A stretch of DNA of 64,000 bases. Source: Hyphomicrobiaceae bacterium (lineage in GTDB: Bacteria > Pseudomonadota > Alphaproteobacteria > Rhizobiales > Hyphomicrobiaceae). The DNA is taken from positions 186,001 to 250,000 of the forward strand of contig JAURWC010000084.1 in assembly GCA_030655135.1 (NCBI GenBank), in the 5' to 3' direction. Numbering within the stretch: position 1 is the first letter of the stretch; every line of letters starts with the position of its first letter. The notes under the pieces were generated by a model that was given only the letters and a program-made list of their open reading frames with translations, did no database searches and was not told where the DNA came from. Of the stretch, positions 1 through 8,545 are shown in pieces. Both the position numbers and the translations under genes were made by a program.

Positions 1-992
1 TTGATTTTTTCCAGATCGTGGCGCTTGCCCACCTCGAAGTCGTTGAAGTCGTGCGCGGGCGTGATCTTCACCGCGCCGGTGCCCTTCTCCGGATCGGAGT
101 ATTCATCCGCCACGATCGCGATCACCCGGCCTACCAGCGGCAACGTCACCGTCGCCTTTGCCGCCAGCAGCGCTGCATAGCGCGCGTCTTCCGGATGCAC
201 AGCCACGCCGCTGTCGCCCAGCATCGTCTCCGGCCGCGTCGTCGCGACCACGATGTAGCCCTTGTCGTAGCCCGGAGCGGCCTGCGTCAGCGGATAGCGG
301 AAGTGATACATGTGCCCGCTGGGATCTTTCGCCAGCACCTTTGCCAGCGCGTCGGCATCGAACGGCTTCTCCGCATCGCCGCTCACCCACGTGAACGAGC
401 CGCGCTTTTCCGGCTGCAGCACTTCCAGGTCCGAGATCGCCGTCTGGAACTTCGGGTCCCAGTTGACGAGCCGCTTGTCCTTGTAGATGAGCCCGGCGCG
501 ATGCAGTTCCACGAACACTTTCACGACGGCCTTCGACAGGCCTTCGTCCATCGTGAAGCGCTCGCGCGACCAGTCGCACGATGCCCCCAGCCGTTTCAGC
601 TGGTTGACGATCGTGCCGCCGCTCTCTTCCTTCCACTTCCACACTTCGCGCACGAACGCCTCACGGCCCATCGTGCGCCGGTCGGTCTTGTTTTCGCTAG
701 CGAGCTTGCGCTCCACCACCATCTGCGTGGCGATGCCCGCGTGGTCCGTGCCCGGCTGCCACAGCACGTCCTTGCCGCGCATGCGCTCGAAGCGGCACAG
801 CACGTCCTGCAACGTGTTGTTGAGCGCGTGCCCCATGTGCAGCGAGCCGGTAACATTCGGCGGTGGAATGACGATTGCGTACGTCTCGGCGTCCTTGCGA
901 TCGGCGCGGCCGGCCTTGAAGGCCTCGGCCTTTTCCCATTCCTGATGGATGCGCGGCTCGATCTCGGCCGGCTGGTAGGTTTTTTCGAGCAT
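1..992 (-). CDS. valS: Valyl-tRNA synthetase, N-terminal part (cut by window start)
   Basis: Cytoplasmic class I aminoacyl-tRNA synthetase that charges tRNA-Val. The first 330 codons are present, reading leftward and running off the window. They start [19 protein letters not shown], contain [19 protein letters not shown] (the class I HIGH-type signature, here HMGH), then DHAGIATQ and the start of the CP1 editing domain ([14 protein letters not shown], then [14 protein letters not shown]). These are standard ValS motifs. The ATG at 992 was chosen because the family begins just ahead of the EKxYxPxxIE segment. It lies 135 bases downstream of a PopZ-like gene on the same strand, the usual order in Rhizobiales. 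The KMSKS loop and anticodon-binding domain lie outside the window. Confidence 0.95.
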   Translation of the reverse strand, partial: MLEKTYQPAEIEPRIHQEWEKAEAFKAGRADRKDAETYAIVIPPPNVTGSLHMGHALNNTLQDVLCRFERMRGKDVLWQPGTDHAGIATQMVVERKLASENKTDRRTMGREAFVREVWKWKEESGGTIVNQLKRLGASCDWSRERFTMDEGLSKAVVKVFVELHRAGLIYKDKRLVNWDPKFQTAISDLEVLQPEKRGSFTWVSGDAEKPFDADALAKVLAKDPSGHMYHFRYPLTQAAPGYDKGYIVVATTRPETMLGDSGVAVHPEDARYAALLAAKATVTLPLVGRVIAIVADEYSDPEKGTGAVKITPAHDFNDFEVGKRHDLEKI

Positions 993-1127
993 GGAACGGC
1001 TTCTGTTAGGCCCCGATGGTTGGCCAAAAGGCCGATGACTGGCAAAAGGGATAAGGGGCGGTCCTACGCTGTGCCACCCCGCCCGTCAATCCTGGCCCAG
1101 CAGCGTGCACGGCGGCACGCCCAGACG

Positions 1128-2795
1128 TCACGCTCCTGGCAACTTCGGCCCGCCGCCGCCCGGCTGACCGGCCTCGGATCGCAGCGCCTTTTCGATGATG
1201 CGCGGCATGTTGTCGGTCAGCCATTTCTGCAGCATGGGCTTCACCATGTCGGCGACCATGTCTTCCAGCGTGCGTGGCTGGCTGGCCGCCGCCGGCGCTG
1301 CCTGAGCGGGCGCGGGTGCACTTGCCACCGGAGCCGCCGCTTCACTCGGCGCAGAGGGCTGAGCCACGAGCGCGGATGACACCGGGATCGCGGCCGGAGC
1401 ACCGGCCGCAGGTGCTGTCGGCAGCGGATGCGCATTCGACGCAGCAAAGCCCGCGGCCAGCGCATCCAGCGCTGAGGCAGACGCTGCCACTTGAGCCGCT
1501 GCCAACGGCAGCGCCGGCGCACGCGGAGCAGCACCAGTCGCCGCGGTTGATGCATTTGCGGCGAACGCCGGCCGCGAACGATCGGCTGGAGGAATGGCAG
1601 TCGAACCACCCGCCGGCGACGGAGCAACTGCAGGAGCAGCAGCCTCAGTCTTGCCAGCAGAGAGCGGCCGGGAGAACAACGTCGTGCGCGGCGGCAGCGG
1701 CACGTTGACACCACCCGATGGGCCACCCGCACCGGACGAAGTGGCCGGCGCAGCGGCAGGCGCATTCGAAGTGACCGGATTGGCACCGAACGGCTTGACC
1801 GCAGGCGTCTGGCCTGGCGCCGGCGGCGGCATTGCAGCAATCACGACGGCAGCTGGCTTGGACGATTGGCGATCGCCCGACGGCGCGTTGTCAGCACCCG
1901 CTCCGCGCGCTTGCTCCGAACCCAGGTGCGGCTCGAACCGCGGCGATGATCGCGTCATGGCGACAGGCGCTGCAGGTTTGCTGGCCCCATCGTCACGCTT
2001 GGGAACGAGGGACCCGAGCTCGCTCTGCGTGTCCGCCTCTCCGCCCGGCAACGCCGGCTCAAATCGCCCGGTCTTGCCAAACGTCGATGGCGTCGAGGAC
2101 GGCAGCGGCGACGACTGCGAAAAGCCGGCACTTGGATAGAACCCGCCGCTGGGCCGCCCGAGCGACGGCGATGACTGATCCGGCGCAGCGCTGGATGCCG
2201 GTCGTTGCGGCGCGCTGTCGTTCGGTTTGCCGGTAGGCGACCGCCAAACGGCCCACTGGCTTGACCCTGCTGTGTCAGCGGGTTTGGTTTCCGGCATGGC
2301 CGGCTCGGCCGCCTGGCTCAGCGGCTCATCGAGAATATCGTCCAGTTCGCTGTCGATCGACCGCGCGCGTTCCGCCGGTGCGGCAAACACCGGAGCCGGC
2401 GGATCAATCGTCACGCCACGGTCGGATGAACTGAGCGGGCTCGACGGCGCAGACTGCCCGAAGCGCGTTTCGGCAAAGCTGCCGCTCGACGGCGATCCGG
2501 AATTGGAGGCAAACGTCGTGCGCAGTGCTTCGCTGAGCCGCCCGAACGAGGGGTTGGCCCGATTGCCGTTCTCGGCCGCGGGTCCGCTGGAGAATGAATT
2601 TGCCGGCTGGCGATTGTCGCCGAGCGTGACGCTGCCTGCTGCAGGCCCTGGTGCCAGTCTCGCCGGCGCGGCGGGCGTCGGCGCTGCAGCCTGCTGCTCG
2701 GCGGCGGCCTTATTGGGATCGTCAGCTATGATTTTGCGAATCGACGCCAGAATTTCTTCCATGCTGGGTTCGCCGGCTTTCGTAGGACCGCTCAT
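1128..2795 (-). CDS. PopZ-like polar organising protein (DUF2497), copy A
   Basis: 555 residues. The N-terminus (about 11-27) is SMEEILASIRKIIADDP, the client-binding helix motif of PopZ. The C-terminus (about 510-541) has LEDMVADMVKPMLQKW and NMPRIIEKAL, matching the oligomerising helices. Between them lie about 470 residues of Pro/Ala/Ser/Gly-rich, probably disordered sequence. Caulobacter PopZ is about 177 residues, so the linker is greatly enlarged. In the family, PopZ forms a cell-pole condensate that tethers ParB and signalling proteins. The start is ATG 2795 because the upstream in-frame extension does not resemble the family. It sits just upstream of valS and 349 bases downstream of a paralogue. 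PopZ-like function is inferred from both end domains. Confidence 0.85.
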   Translation of the reverse strand: MSGPTKAGEPSMEEILASIRKIIADDPNKAAAEQQAAAPTPAAPARLAPGPAAGSVTLGDNRQPANSFSSGPAAENGNRANPSFGRLSEALRTTFASNSGSPSSGSFAETRFGQSAPSSPLSSSDRGVTIDPPAPVFAAPAERARSIDSELDDILDEPLSQAAEPAMPETKPADTAGSSQWAVWRSPTGKPNDSAPQRPASSAAPDQSSPSLGRPSGGFYPSAGFSQSSPLPSSTPSTFGKTGRFEPALPGGEADTQSELGSLVPKRDDGASKPAAPVAMTRSSPRFEPHLGSEQARGAGADNAPSGDRQSSKPAAVVIAAMPPPAPGQTPAVKPFGANPVTSNAPAAAPATSSGAGGPSGGVNVPLPPRTTLFSRPLSAGKTEAAAPAVAPSPAGGSTAIPPADRSRPAFAANASTAATGAAPRAPALPLAAAQVAASASALDALAAGFAASNAHPLPTAPAAGAPAAIPVSSALVAQPSAPSEAAAPVASAPAPAQAAPAAASQPRTLEDMVADMVKPMLQKWLTDNMPRIIEKALRSEAGQPGGGGPKLPGA

Positions 2796-3144
2796 TCCAT
2801 TGACCTCAACCGGCGTATCGGCTCTTGCACAAGGTAGCGGATGCCTGCTGGTGGCCGGCCGAACGGCCACCTGACGCACTGGCCAATCAACGCTGGTTCG
2901 TCGTGGTACACGCCAGCAGCGGCGGGTGCAATGCCCGCCCACGACTTATCAAAGGCGCACGACGCCGCAACGGCTTGGCTCGCGACGTAAGTGTGCTTCC
3001 GGGCGAAGCGTGCAGCAGTTTTCGGATAAGACGCACGACAAATCACGATGCTGGAGGCGTTCCGCCATTCGGTGAAGAGCGGAAAGCCTATAGCGCCTGC
3101 AAGGCCACACGAAGCCGGCATTCGCGAACGCAATCCTCTGCTGC

Positions 3145-4314
3145 TCAGCTGCCGTTGAACTTCCGATTCGATTTGACGCTCTCGGCCAATTCGATCGACA
3201 GCGCCTTCTCGACCATGCGCGGCATGTTCTCCGACAGCCACTGCCGCAGCATCGGACGAAGAAGATCGGCCGTTGTGTCTTCGATCGCGGCGCCCGCACC
3301 AGAGTCGCTGGGAGCGGCTGCGACAGGCGGTGGTGGTGGCGGTGGACGCTGCGGTTCCATAACGGCGGCAAAGCGATGCATCTCATCCAGGCTCAGCGCA
3401 CTCTCTTCGAACGCCTGGGGCTGAGGCGGCGGCGGAACGGGTGCCTGGTACACTTCCTGAACGGGAGGAGCTGGAAAATCCGGCACGAAGGCGTGGTGCA
3501 CGGGGGCCGGTTCACTGGCCTGCGGCGTGGAATAGAGCAGCGCATCGAGCGCGCTCGCCTCGGCAGCCGGGCTGGATGGCGCAGCCGGTGCATCCGTCGC
3601 CATGCGCGACATCCGCATGTCGCGGAACGGCACCATCACGCGGCGCACGTCTTCCACACCACCGGACGCTGATGCCGGCGCGGGAGCAACCGGCGCCTGA
3701 GGCACGGGTGCTGCTGCAGCCACTGGTGCCGGCGCAGGAGACACTGGCGCCGCGCTGGCATGGTGCTGCGGCTCGTGGTCAGGGCGCGCGCCCAATGGCG
3801 ATGACTCAGCGCCGCGCGTCAGCTTCAACGAGCTGAGAGCACTCGACAGAGAACCGGCCCCACCCGCGTCGCGCAACGCGCCGCGATAACGTTCCGGCTC
3901 GCCGGTCTGATGCGAACCATTGCTGGCAACCCCATCCAAGCCGCCTTGTCCGTTAGCGAGCGCCAGGATCGTGCCGGATTCCCTCAGCGCACCGCGATAG
4001 CGATCCTGCGAGTCCGATCCTTCGGTCTCGGATTTGCGCGGCACTTTCTGGTCTGTGCCCGTGCCGGTTGACGCGCTGCGGATCGCATCCGTCAGGCGCC
4101 CGAACAACGGCTGCCGTTCCGGCGCCGGCGCGGCCGGGCGGAAAATCGAAGGCAGTTCAAAATCGTTGCTGTCGTCGTCATCTGCCTTCTGGCGGTACTT
4201 GGCGTGAAGATCGATTACCGGATTTGCGGCCGTTGGTTCCTCAGCAATAATCCGGCGGATTGATGCCAGGATTTCCTCCATGCTGGGCTGGCCATTCTTG
4301 TTGTTTAGATCCAT
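3145..4314 (-). CDS. PopZ-like polar organising protein (DUF2497), copy B
   Basis: 389 residues, starting MDLNNKNGQPSMEEILASI at ATG 4314. The N-terminal helix (SMEEILASIRRIIAEEP, about 11-27) is nearly identical to copy A and to PopZ. The C-terminus (about 348-389) contains DLLRPMLRQWLSENMPRMV, the oligomerisation region, then a basic tail. The middle of about 320 residues is rich in Pro, Ala, Ser and Gln and includes a poly-Pro run near residue 325. It contains three related copies of a short motif RYRGALR(E/D)(S/A)G near residues 97-160. This copy is closer to tolC and copy A is closer to valS. Which of them is the functional PopZ, or whether they co-assemble, cannot be read from sequence. 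Confidence 0.83.
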   Translation of the reverse strand: MDLNNKNGQPSMEEILASIRRIIAEEPTAANPVIDLHAKYRQKADDDDSNDFELPSIFRPAAPAPERQPLFGRLTDAIRSASTGTGTDQKVPRKSETEGSDSQDRYRGALRESGTILALANGQGGLDGVASNGSHQTGEPERYRGALRDAGGAGSLSSALSSLKLTRGAESSPLGARPDHEPQHHASAAPVSPAPAPVAAAAPVPQAPVAPAPASASGGVEDVRRVMVPFRDMRMSRMATDAPAAPSSPAAEASALDALLYSTPQASEPAPVHHAFVPDFPAPPVQEVYQAPVPPPPQPQAFEESALSLDEMHRFAAVMEPQRPPPPPPPVAAAPSDSGAGAAIEDTTADLLRPMLRQWLSENMPRMVEKALSIELAESVKSNRKFNGS

Positions 4315-4694
4315 TACGCCACCTCGTACGCCAACGACAAAAGTGCCCACTATCTTTGCATCGCGAGTGGCATAGCTGCGCAGCCCGGCTCATCGCCGTT
4401 GCCGAACCGTCGACCGGTCAGCAAACACCCCCCGGCGTCGTACCGCCGGTGCCCCTCGAACGTCCCCGCGTTGCTTAGATGAACCACTGTTAATTGAACC
4501 GTAAGAACGATCCTGGGCAACCGTGTGGCAAAATGATGCATAAATTCGTGCGGCGCAACCCGCAGCCGGCCCACGCATCGAAACGCGCAGCGCCGTGCCA
4601 ACCAAATATATTGGGATTGCAGGTAGGTGCGGCGCCAGCCTCAGTTTCGGGCTAGCACTCCGACATCAGAAAAAATCGTCCGAAAAAATATCAG
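4315..4694. other. Intergenic region between tolC and PopZ-like copy B
   Basis: 380 bases with no convincing gene; the short reading frames here have no recognisable family and no good ribosome site. Because tolC and copy B both read leftward, this stretch should hold the tolC 3' end and the promoter for the PopZ-like genes. Two T-rich runs follow tolC on the minus strand (near 4670-4690), but I see no clear hairpin before them. I could not assign a promoter. Confidence 0.5.
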
Positions 4695-6158
4695 CTACTT
4701 CGACGGCTCGCGGCTGACGTTTGTCGACCAGCCATCGCGTGAGGGAGCAACCGCACCGTCACCATGCGTGATGGTCGTGCTGAAAGCCTCGCGCCGCACG
4801 TCCTTGTAGTGAACCTCGGGGTCGTAGATATCGGCAACCGCGCCCGTTGCCAGCGCATCGAGCCGGCCGATCGAAGCCACGACATTGTACGACAGCACGA
4901 CCAGGTTGCGCCGCGTCGTGACCAGCGAAACTTCCGCGTTCAGCAACTCAAGCTCAGCGTTCAACACGTCGAGCAGGGTACGCTGACCCACTTTTTCTTC
5001 TTCGCGCACACCAGCCAGGGCCGTGCGGTTCGCATCCACCTGAGCCTGGTCAGACAACCGCTGCGCTCGCGCTGCCAGCATCTGCGCGTAAACCGACGTC
5101 ACGATCGACTGTGTTTCGGTACGGAACTGCTCGATCTCCTGAAGCAGGGCCACGTGCTGTTCTTTTGCCTGGCGAATGCGGGCACGCGTTTCACCGCCTT
5201 CATAAATCGGAACCGTCACGCGGCCGGTCACCGAAGCGCTGTCGTCCCGGCTATCGAGGCCGTCACGGGCATCATAAACGCGATCGTAATCGGCCTGCAG
5301 ATTGACCTGCGGCAGCAATTCGCCACGAATGCGATCCACGGTGCTGCGCGCCGCCTGCTCGCGATAGAGCGCGGCGATGTTGTTGGGGTTTTCTTGGCTC
5401 GCTGCAGAGACTGCATCCTCGAGCGTTCCCGGCAGGCCGGGCGCATTTGGGCCCGGCTCAACCAGGTTGGTCGGCGGATGTCCCACGATGCGCTCGTAGG
5501 ACGCGCGGCTGGTCTTCAACTGCGCACGCGCCGCATCGAGAGACGAAACGGCCAGCGCGCGACGTGCCTGCGACTGAGCCAAATCGGTTCGCGTGACTTC
5601 GCCGACGGCAAAGCGGTCCTGCACAGCCTTCAGCTCGCGAGCCAAAACGTTGACGTTGTTTTCGCGCAGCTTGACGATTGCCTGATCACGGATCACGTCC
5701 ATGTAGGCGGTGACGGCATCCAGCATCACCTGATGCTCGACGGCACGGAGCGTCTCGCGGCCTGCCCGTACAAACGCTTCGCTTTCGCGCACGGCGTTCG
5801 TTGTCTGGAAACCGTTGAAGATCGGCTGCGTCAGGGTCACGCCGTAACCCTTAGGGATCGTGCGCGAGGTGTCCGTACCCAGAGACGTTCTTGACTTGGA
5901 ATACTGGCGGCTGATGTCTGCCGTACCGGTGATAATCGGGCGATAGCCCGACATCGCGCGAGCCACTTCCTCGTCGGTGCCGCGCAGCCGCGCACGCTCC
6001 GCGTCGATCTGCGGGTTGTAGCGGTACGTAGATGCGAGGGCATCCTTTAGAGTTTCAGCCTGAACCATTGGCGCGGCCAGCAGGAGCCCTGCCAGCGCAA
6101 GCCCAACCGGCGTCATCCCTAGGCGCACTGCTTGTGTAAGCGGCTTATGATCAGTCAT
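4695..6158 (-). CDS. tolC: TolC family outer-membrane efflux/secretion channel
   Basis: 487 residues. Start ATG 6158 gives MTDHKPLTQ followed by a signal peptide whose hydrophobic core is GLALAGLLLAAPMVQA, cleaved near residue 35 before ETLKDALASTYRYNPQI, the typical first helix of TolC. Two outer-membrane efflux repeats follow (for example LTQPIFNGFQT and VTVPIYEGGETRARIRQA), matching the internal duplication of the family. The mature protein forms a trimeric outer-membrane duct used by type I secretion systems and RND or ABC pumps. No inner-membrane partner genes are adjacent, so the exported substrate is unknown. It sits between pcm and the PopZ-like genes, a conserved order in Rhizobiales. 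Confidence 0.92.
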   Translation of the reverse strand: MTDHKPLTQAVRLGMTPVGLALAGLLLAAPMVQAETLKDALASTYRYNPQIDAERARLRGTDEEVARAMSGYRPIITGTADISRQYSKSRTSLGTDTSRTIPKGYGVTLTQPIFNGFQTTNAVRESEAFVRAGRETLRAVEHQVMLDAVTAYMDVIRDQAIVKLRENNVNVLARELKAVQDRFAVGEVTRTDLAQSQARRALAVSSLDAARAQLKTSRASYERIVGHPPTNLVEPGPNAPGLPGTLEDAVSAASQENPNNIAALYREQAARSTVDRIRGELLPQVNLQADYDRVYDARDGLDSRDDSASVTGRVTVPIYEGGETRARIRQAKEQHVALLQEIEQFRTETQSIVTSVYAQMLAARAQRLSDQAQVDANRTALAGVREEEKVGQRTLLDVLNAELELLNAEVSLVTTRRNLVVLSYNVVASIGRLDALATGAVADIYDPEVHYKDVRREAFSTTITHGDGAVAPSRDGWSTNVSREPSK

Positions 6159-6350
6159 ATCTCTGCCTTGCGTCACGCCAAGCACCCGGAAATCTAAACC
6201 AGCGGAGTCGAACCTTGCACCGTTTAGCTCGATTCGCACCCGTCGTACCCGCGTGGAGGCGATCCGGCTGATCAACAGTGGCCGTAAATCCACACCTCAG
6301 CAAGCACGACCAAGAAAATAGTAAATATTTGATTCAGTGCACGGAAAGGA

Positions 6351-6998
6351 TTACAGGGAAAATGCTGGTTGGCTGTGGAAACCGGGGAGCAGAGCGCCTA
6401 CCGCGTCGAACCCAGCCGTCTCCGCGCAGATACGCCCGCTCCTGCGCCAGACAGTTGCCCGGCTCCCTCTCGAGCCGGTATGTATAGCAACGAGGCGCCC
6501 GCCGTCCTTCAATTGCGCCAGCAGGCCCTCGGGCGTCGCCGCTACTGCGCCCTCCAGCAAGATCACATCATACGGTCCCTGCTCGCCCGCGCCATCCGCC
6601 AGCACGCCCGGCCGCACGTCGACACTGCCGAGCGACGACAACTCCTTCTCCGCTACCGCGCGTAAGGCGTCGTCCGCTTCTACGGCAACGACCGTGGCCC
6701 CCATGTGGGCCAGCACTGCTGCAGCGTACCCGGTGCCACAGCCAGCCACCAGAACACGATCGCCCTCGCCGAGGTCGGCAAGTTGTACGAGCTTGGCAAG
6801 TACTCGCGGCGCCAGCAGCGCTCTACCGCTGCCAAGGGGCACATCGCCATCTGCGTAGGCCAGAGCGCGCTTGCCCGGCGGCACAAACGCCTCGCGCGGC
6901 ACGTCGAGCATGGCGCGGATGATCCGGCGATCCGTGACGTCGCTGGGGCGCACTTGGCTATCCACCATGTTCACGCGCTGCTCGACAGCATCCGTCAT
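6351..6998 (-). CDS. pcm: Protein-L-isoaspartate O-methyltransferase family protein
   Basis: 215 residues. Start ATG 6998 gives MTDAVEQRVNMVDSQVRPSDV, the family N-terminus. The AdoMet-binding motif I is VLVAGCGTGYAAAVLAHMG and the acidic motif II follows (VVAVEAD). The enzyme family methylates isoaspartyl residues in aged proteins. The alphaproteobacterial copies beside tolC are often annotated as Pcm, but their activity on isoaspartate is less well tested than that of E. coli Pcm. Same strand as tolC, 192 bases upstream of it, so the two may be cotranscribed. The tRNA-Cys gene lies divergently upstream. Confidence 0.85.
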   Translation of the reverse strand: MTDAVEQRVNMVDSQVRPSDVTDRRIIRAMLDVPREAFVPPGKRALAYADGDVPLGSGRALLAPRVLAKLVQLADLGEGDRVLVAGCGTGYAAAVLAHMGATVVAVEADDALRAVAEKELSSLGSVDVRPGVLADGAGEQGPYDVILLEGAVAATPEGLLAQLKDGGRLVAIHTGSRGSRATVWRRSGRICAETAGFDAVGALLPGFHSQPAFSL

Positions 6999-7157
6999 GA
7001 CGTCATATCTCCTGAACTGCGCGCTCCGCCAGCGCACGTCACTGCAGTATTAGCCAACCCGGTCCCTTGGCGAAAGCACGACGCAATGGCACATCGCGAA
7101 CACGTTGCTAGCTGTTGTGCCGTGCCCCAGCCTTGTGTTACACGCCAGCCCATAGGT

Positions 7158-7231
7158 GGCCACGTGGCGGAGTGGTGACGTAACGGACTGCAAATCCGTG
7201 CACGCCGGTTCGATTCCGGCCGTGGCCTCCA
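7158..7231 (+). tRNA. tRNA-Cys (GCA)
   Basis: Cloverleaf read directly: acceptor stem GGCCACG pairs with CGTGGCC, anticodon stem ACGGA/TCCGT encloses loop CTGCAAA (anticodon GCA), T arm GCCGG TTCGATT CCGGC, discriminator T, and an encoded CCA (7229-7231). Confidence 0.97.
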
Positions 7232-7308
7232 CCTATCGCGTCGAAACGCTCTGGCCCCGGCTTACCGGGTCTGCTATGAGGCGCTCGTCGTCGACAAGGG
7301 TCTGATAT

Positions 7309-7383
7309 TCCGTGGTAGCTCAGTGGTAGAGCAATCGACTGTTAATCGATCGGTCGTAGGTTCGAATCCTACCCACGGAGCCA
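7309..7383 (+). tRNA. tRNA-Asn (GTT)
   Basis: Acceptor stem TCCGTGG pairs with CCACGGA, the D arm contains AGCTCAGTGGTAGAGC, the anticodon loop is CTGTTAA (anticodon GTT), the T arm is GTAGG TTCGAAT CCTAC, and CCA is encoded at 7381-7383. It is 77 bases after tRNA-Cys and marks the left edge of the AT-richer polysaccharide island; tRNA 3' ends are common integration sites. I saw no second copy of its 3' end in the window. Confidence 0.97.
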
Positions 7384-7628
7384 GACATTTTTCGTTGCTA
7401 CAAATTTTATTCCGTTTACGATTGATCCGACTTTGGCGCATCTGGTATTGGCATGGCGCTACGCGCCGAGACGTCGATTATTACGCGCCAAGATGCAAGA
7501 TGTGCACTCAGTAAGATCCCGTAGGTTGTTGGGTCTAGAATAGCAAGTCAGCAGCGCCAATTGCGGACTTAATTGCACATAAAGCCAACTTGATTCGGTC
7601 CAGAACGCCGCTTTAAGGGTGAAGAATT

Positions 7629-8513
7629 TTGATAGACGTGTCCGTCGTGATCGCCGCGAAAAACGAGGAACTTCATGTTTTGCAAGCGGTCACTAGCATC
7701 ATTGAACAGCACGACGTCTCCCTGGAACTCATCTTTGTAGACGATGGGTCCAGTGACTCAACGCTGCAAATCGTCGAAAAATTTTCACTACGTGCGCCCA
7801 ATTTGAAACTCTTCCGGAATCCTGGGCAGGGCAAATGCTCCGCATTCAATTACGGCGTTTCACTCGCCTCCGGTCGATATGTAGCAATCTTTGCGGGCGA
7901 CGACGTGATGCCGCAAGGCTCTCTTTCGGCACGTATGAACGCATTGAACGGCGAAAATCCAGAGCTTCCTGTAGTCGGATTATGTAAGCTTAAAACGCTA
8001 TCGGAAGACCCTAAGGAAGATGGACACATTGTTCCAAAAGCCAAGGGACGAGGCGTATATTCGGGAGTATCATATTTATTCAACCGCCCTGCGTTATCGA
8101 GGGCTTTTCCAGTACCAGAGGACTTTCCTAACGAAGATACTTTTCTTGAGCTTGCGGTTCTTCATCTTGGCTGGAAGCAAGTTCACTCCGATGTTATCGG
8201 CTGCTTCTGGCGCGTTCACGCCGGGAATAGCATGAACTTCCGATTCCCGTTTGACGAATTTAATCGCAAGCTGACTAGGCGAATGGAGGTACTAACCGTA
8301 TTTCAAAGGCAATTCGAACTTGAACTGGCCAGCGATCAGAAGCGACTGATCAGCGCAAAGATCGATTTGGAAGCCAACCGGGCCAAGGGAGACATCATCG
8401 GGATTCTAATGGCAAAAGTTCCGATCAAAGACCGGTTGAGGGCATTAGCCTATGCCAACCGAGCATTTTATGAATTTCGGCGGAAGCTAAACAAATTTCT
8501 TTCTGGCATTTAA
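7629..8513 (+). CDS. Glycosyltransferase family 2
   Basis: 294 residues, starting at TTG 7629 after a purine-rich AAGGGTGAAG. The GT-A fold is clear: VSVVIAAKNEE at the N-terminus, FVDDGSSDSTLQ (D38-D39 binding the nucleotide), and FAGDDVMP (D91-D92, the metal-binding DxD position). The C-terminal third is basic and helical and may lie on the membrane. It should transfer a sugar from a nucleotide donor to a lipid-linked acceptor at the cytoplasmic face. The donor and acceptor cannot be named. First gene of the island after tRNA-Asn, 32 bases upstream of the polymerase gene and probably cotranscribed with it. Confidence 0.88.
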   Translation: MIDVSVVIAAKNEELHVLQAVTSIIEQHDVSLELIFVDDGSSDSTLQIVEKFSLRAPNLKLFRNPGQGKCSAFNYGVSLASGRYVAIFAGDDVMPQGSLSARMNALNGENPELPVVGLCKLKTLSEDPKEDGHIVPKAKGRGVYSGVSYLFNRPALSRAFPVPEDFPNEDTFLELAVLHLGWKQVHSDVIGCFWRVHAGNSMNFRFPFDEFNRKLTRRMEVLTVFQRQFELELASDQKRLISAKIDLEANRAKGDIIGILMAKVPIKDRLRALAYANRAFYEFRRKLNKFLSGI

Positions 8514-8545
8514 GTTCAAAGCATTTAGCGCATCGGGGCTGTGCG

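Noticed and set aside
18-1379. A 453-codon plus-strand frame
   Set aside because: It lies antisense to valS and the PopZ-like gene; its translation is Arg/His/Leu-rich with no family features, as expected for the shadow of GC-rich genes.
4570-4610. TTGGCACGGCGCTGC on the minus strand as a sigma-54 promoter
   Set aside because: The GG-to-GC spacing is one base too short for a -24/-12 site.
4764-5894. A 376-codon plus-strand frame across tolC
   Set aside because: The minus-strand tolC has signal peptide and family motifs; the opposite frame is a codon-bias shadow.
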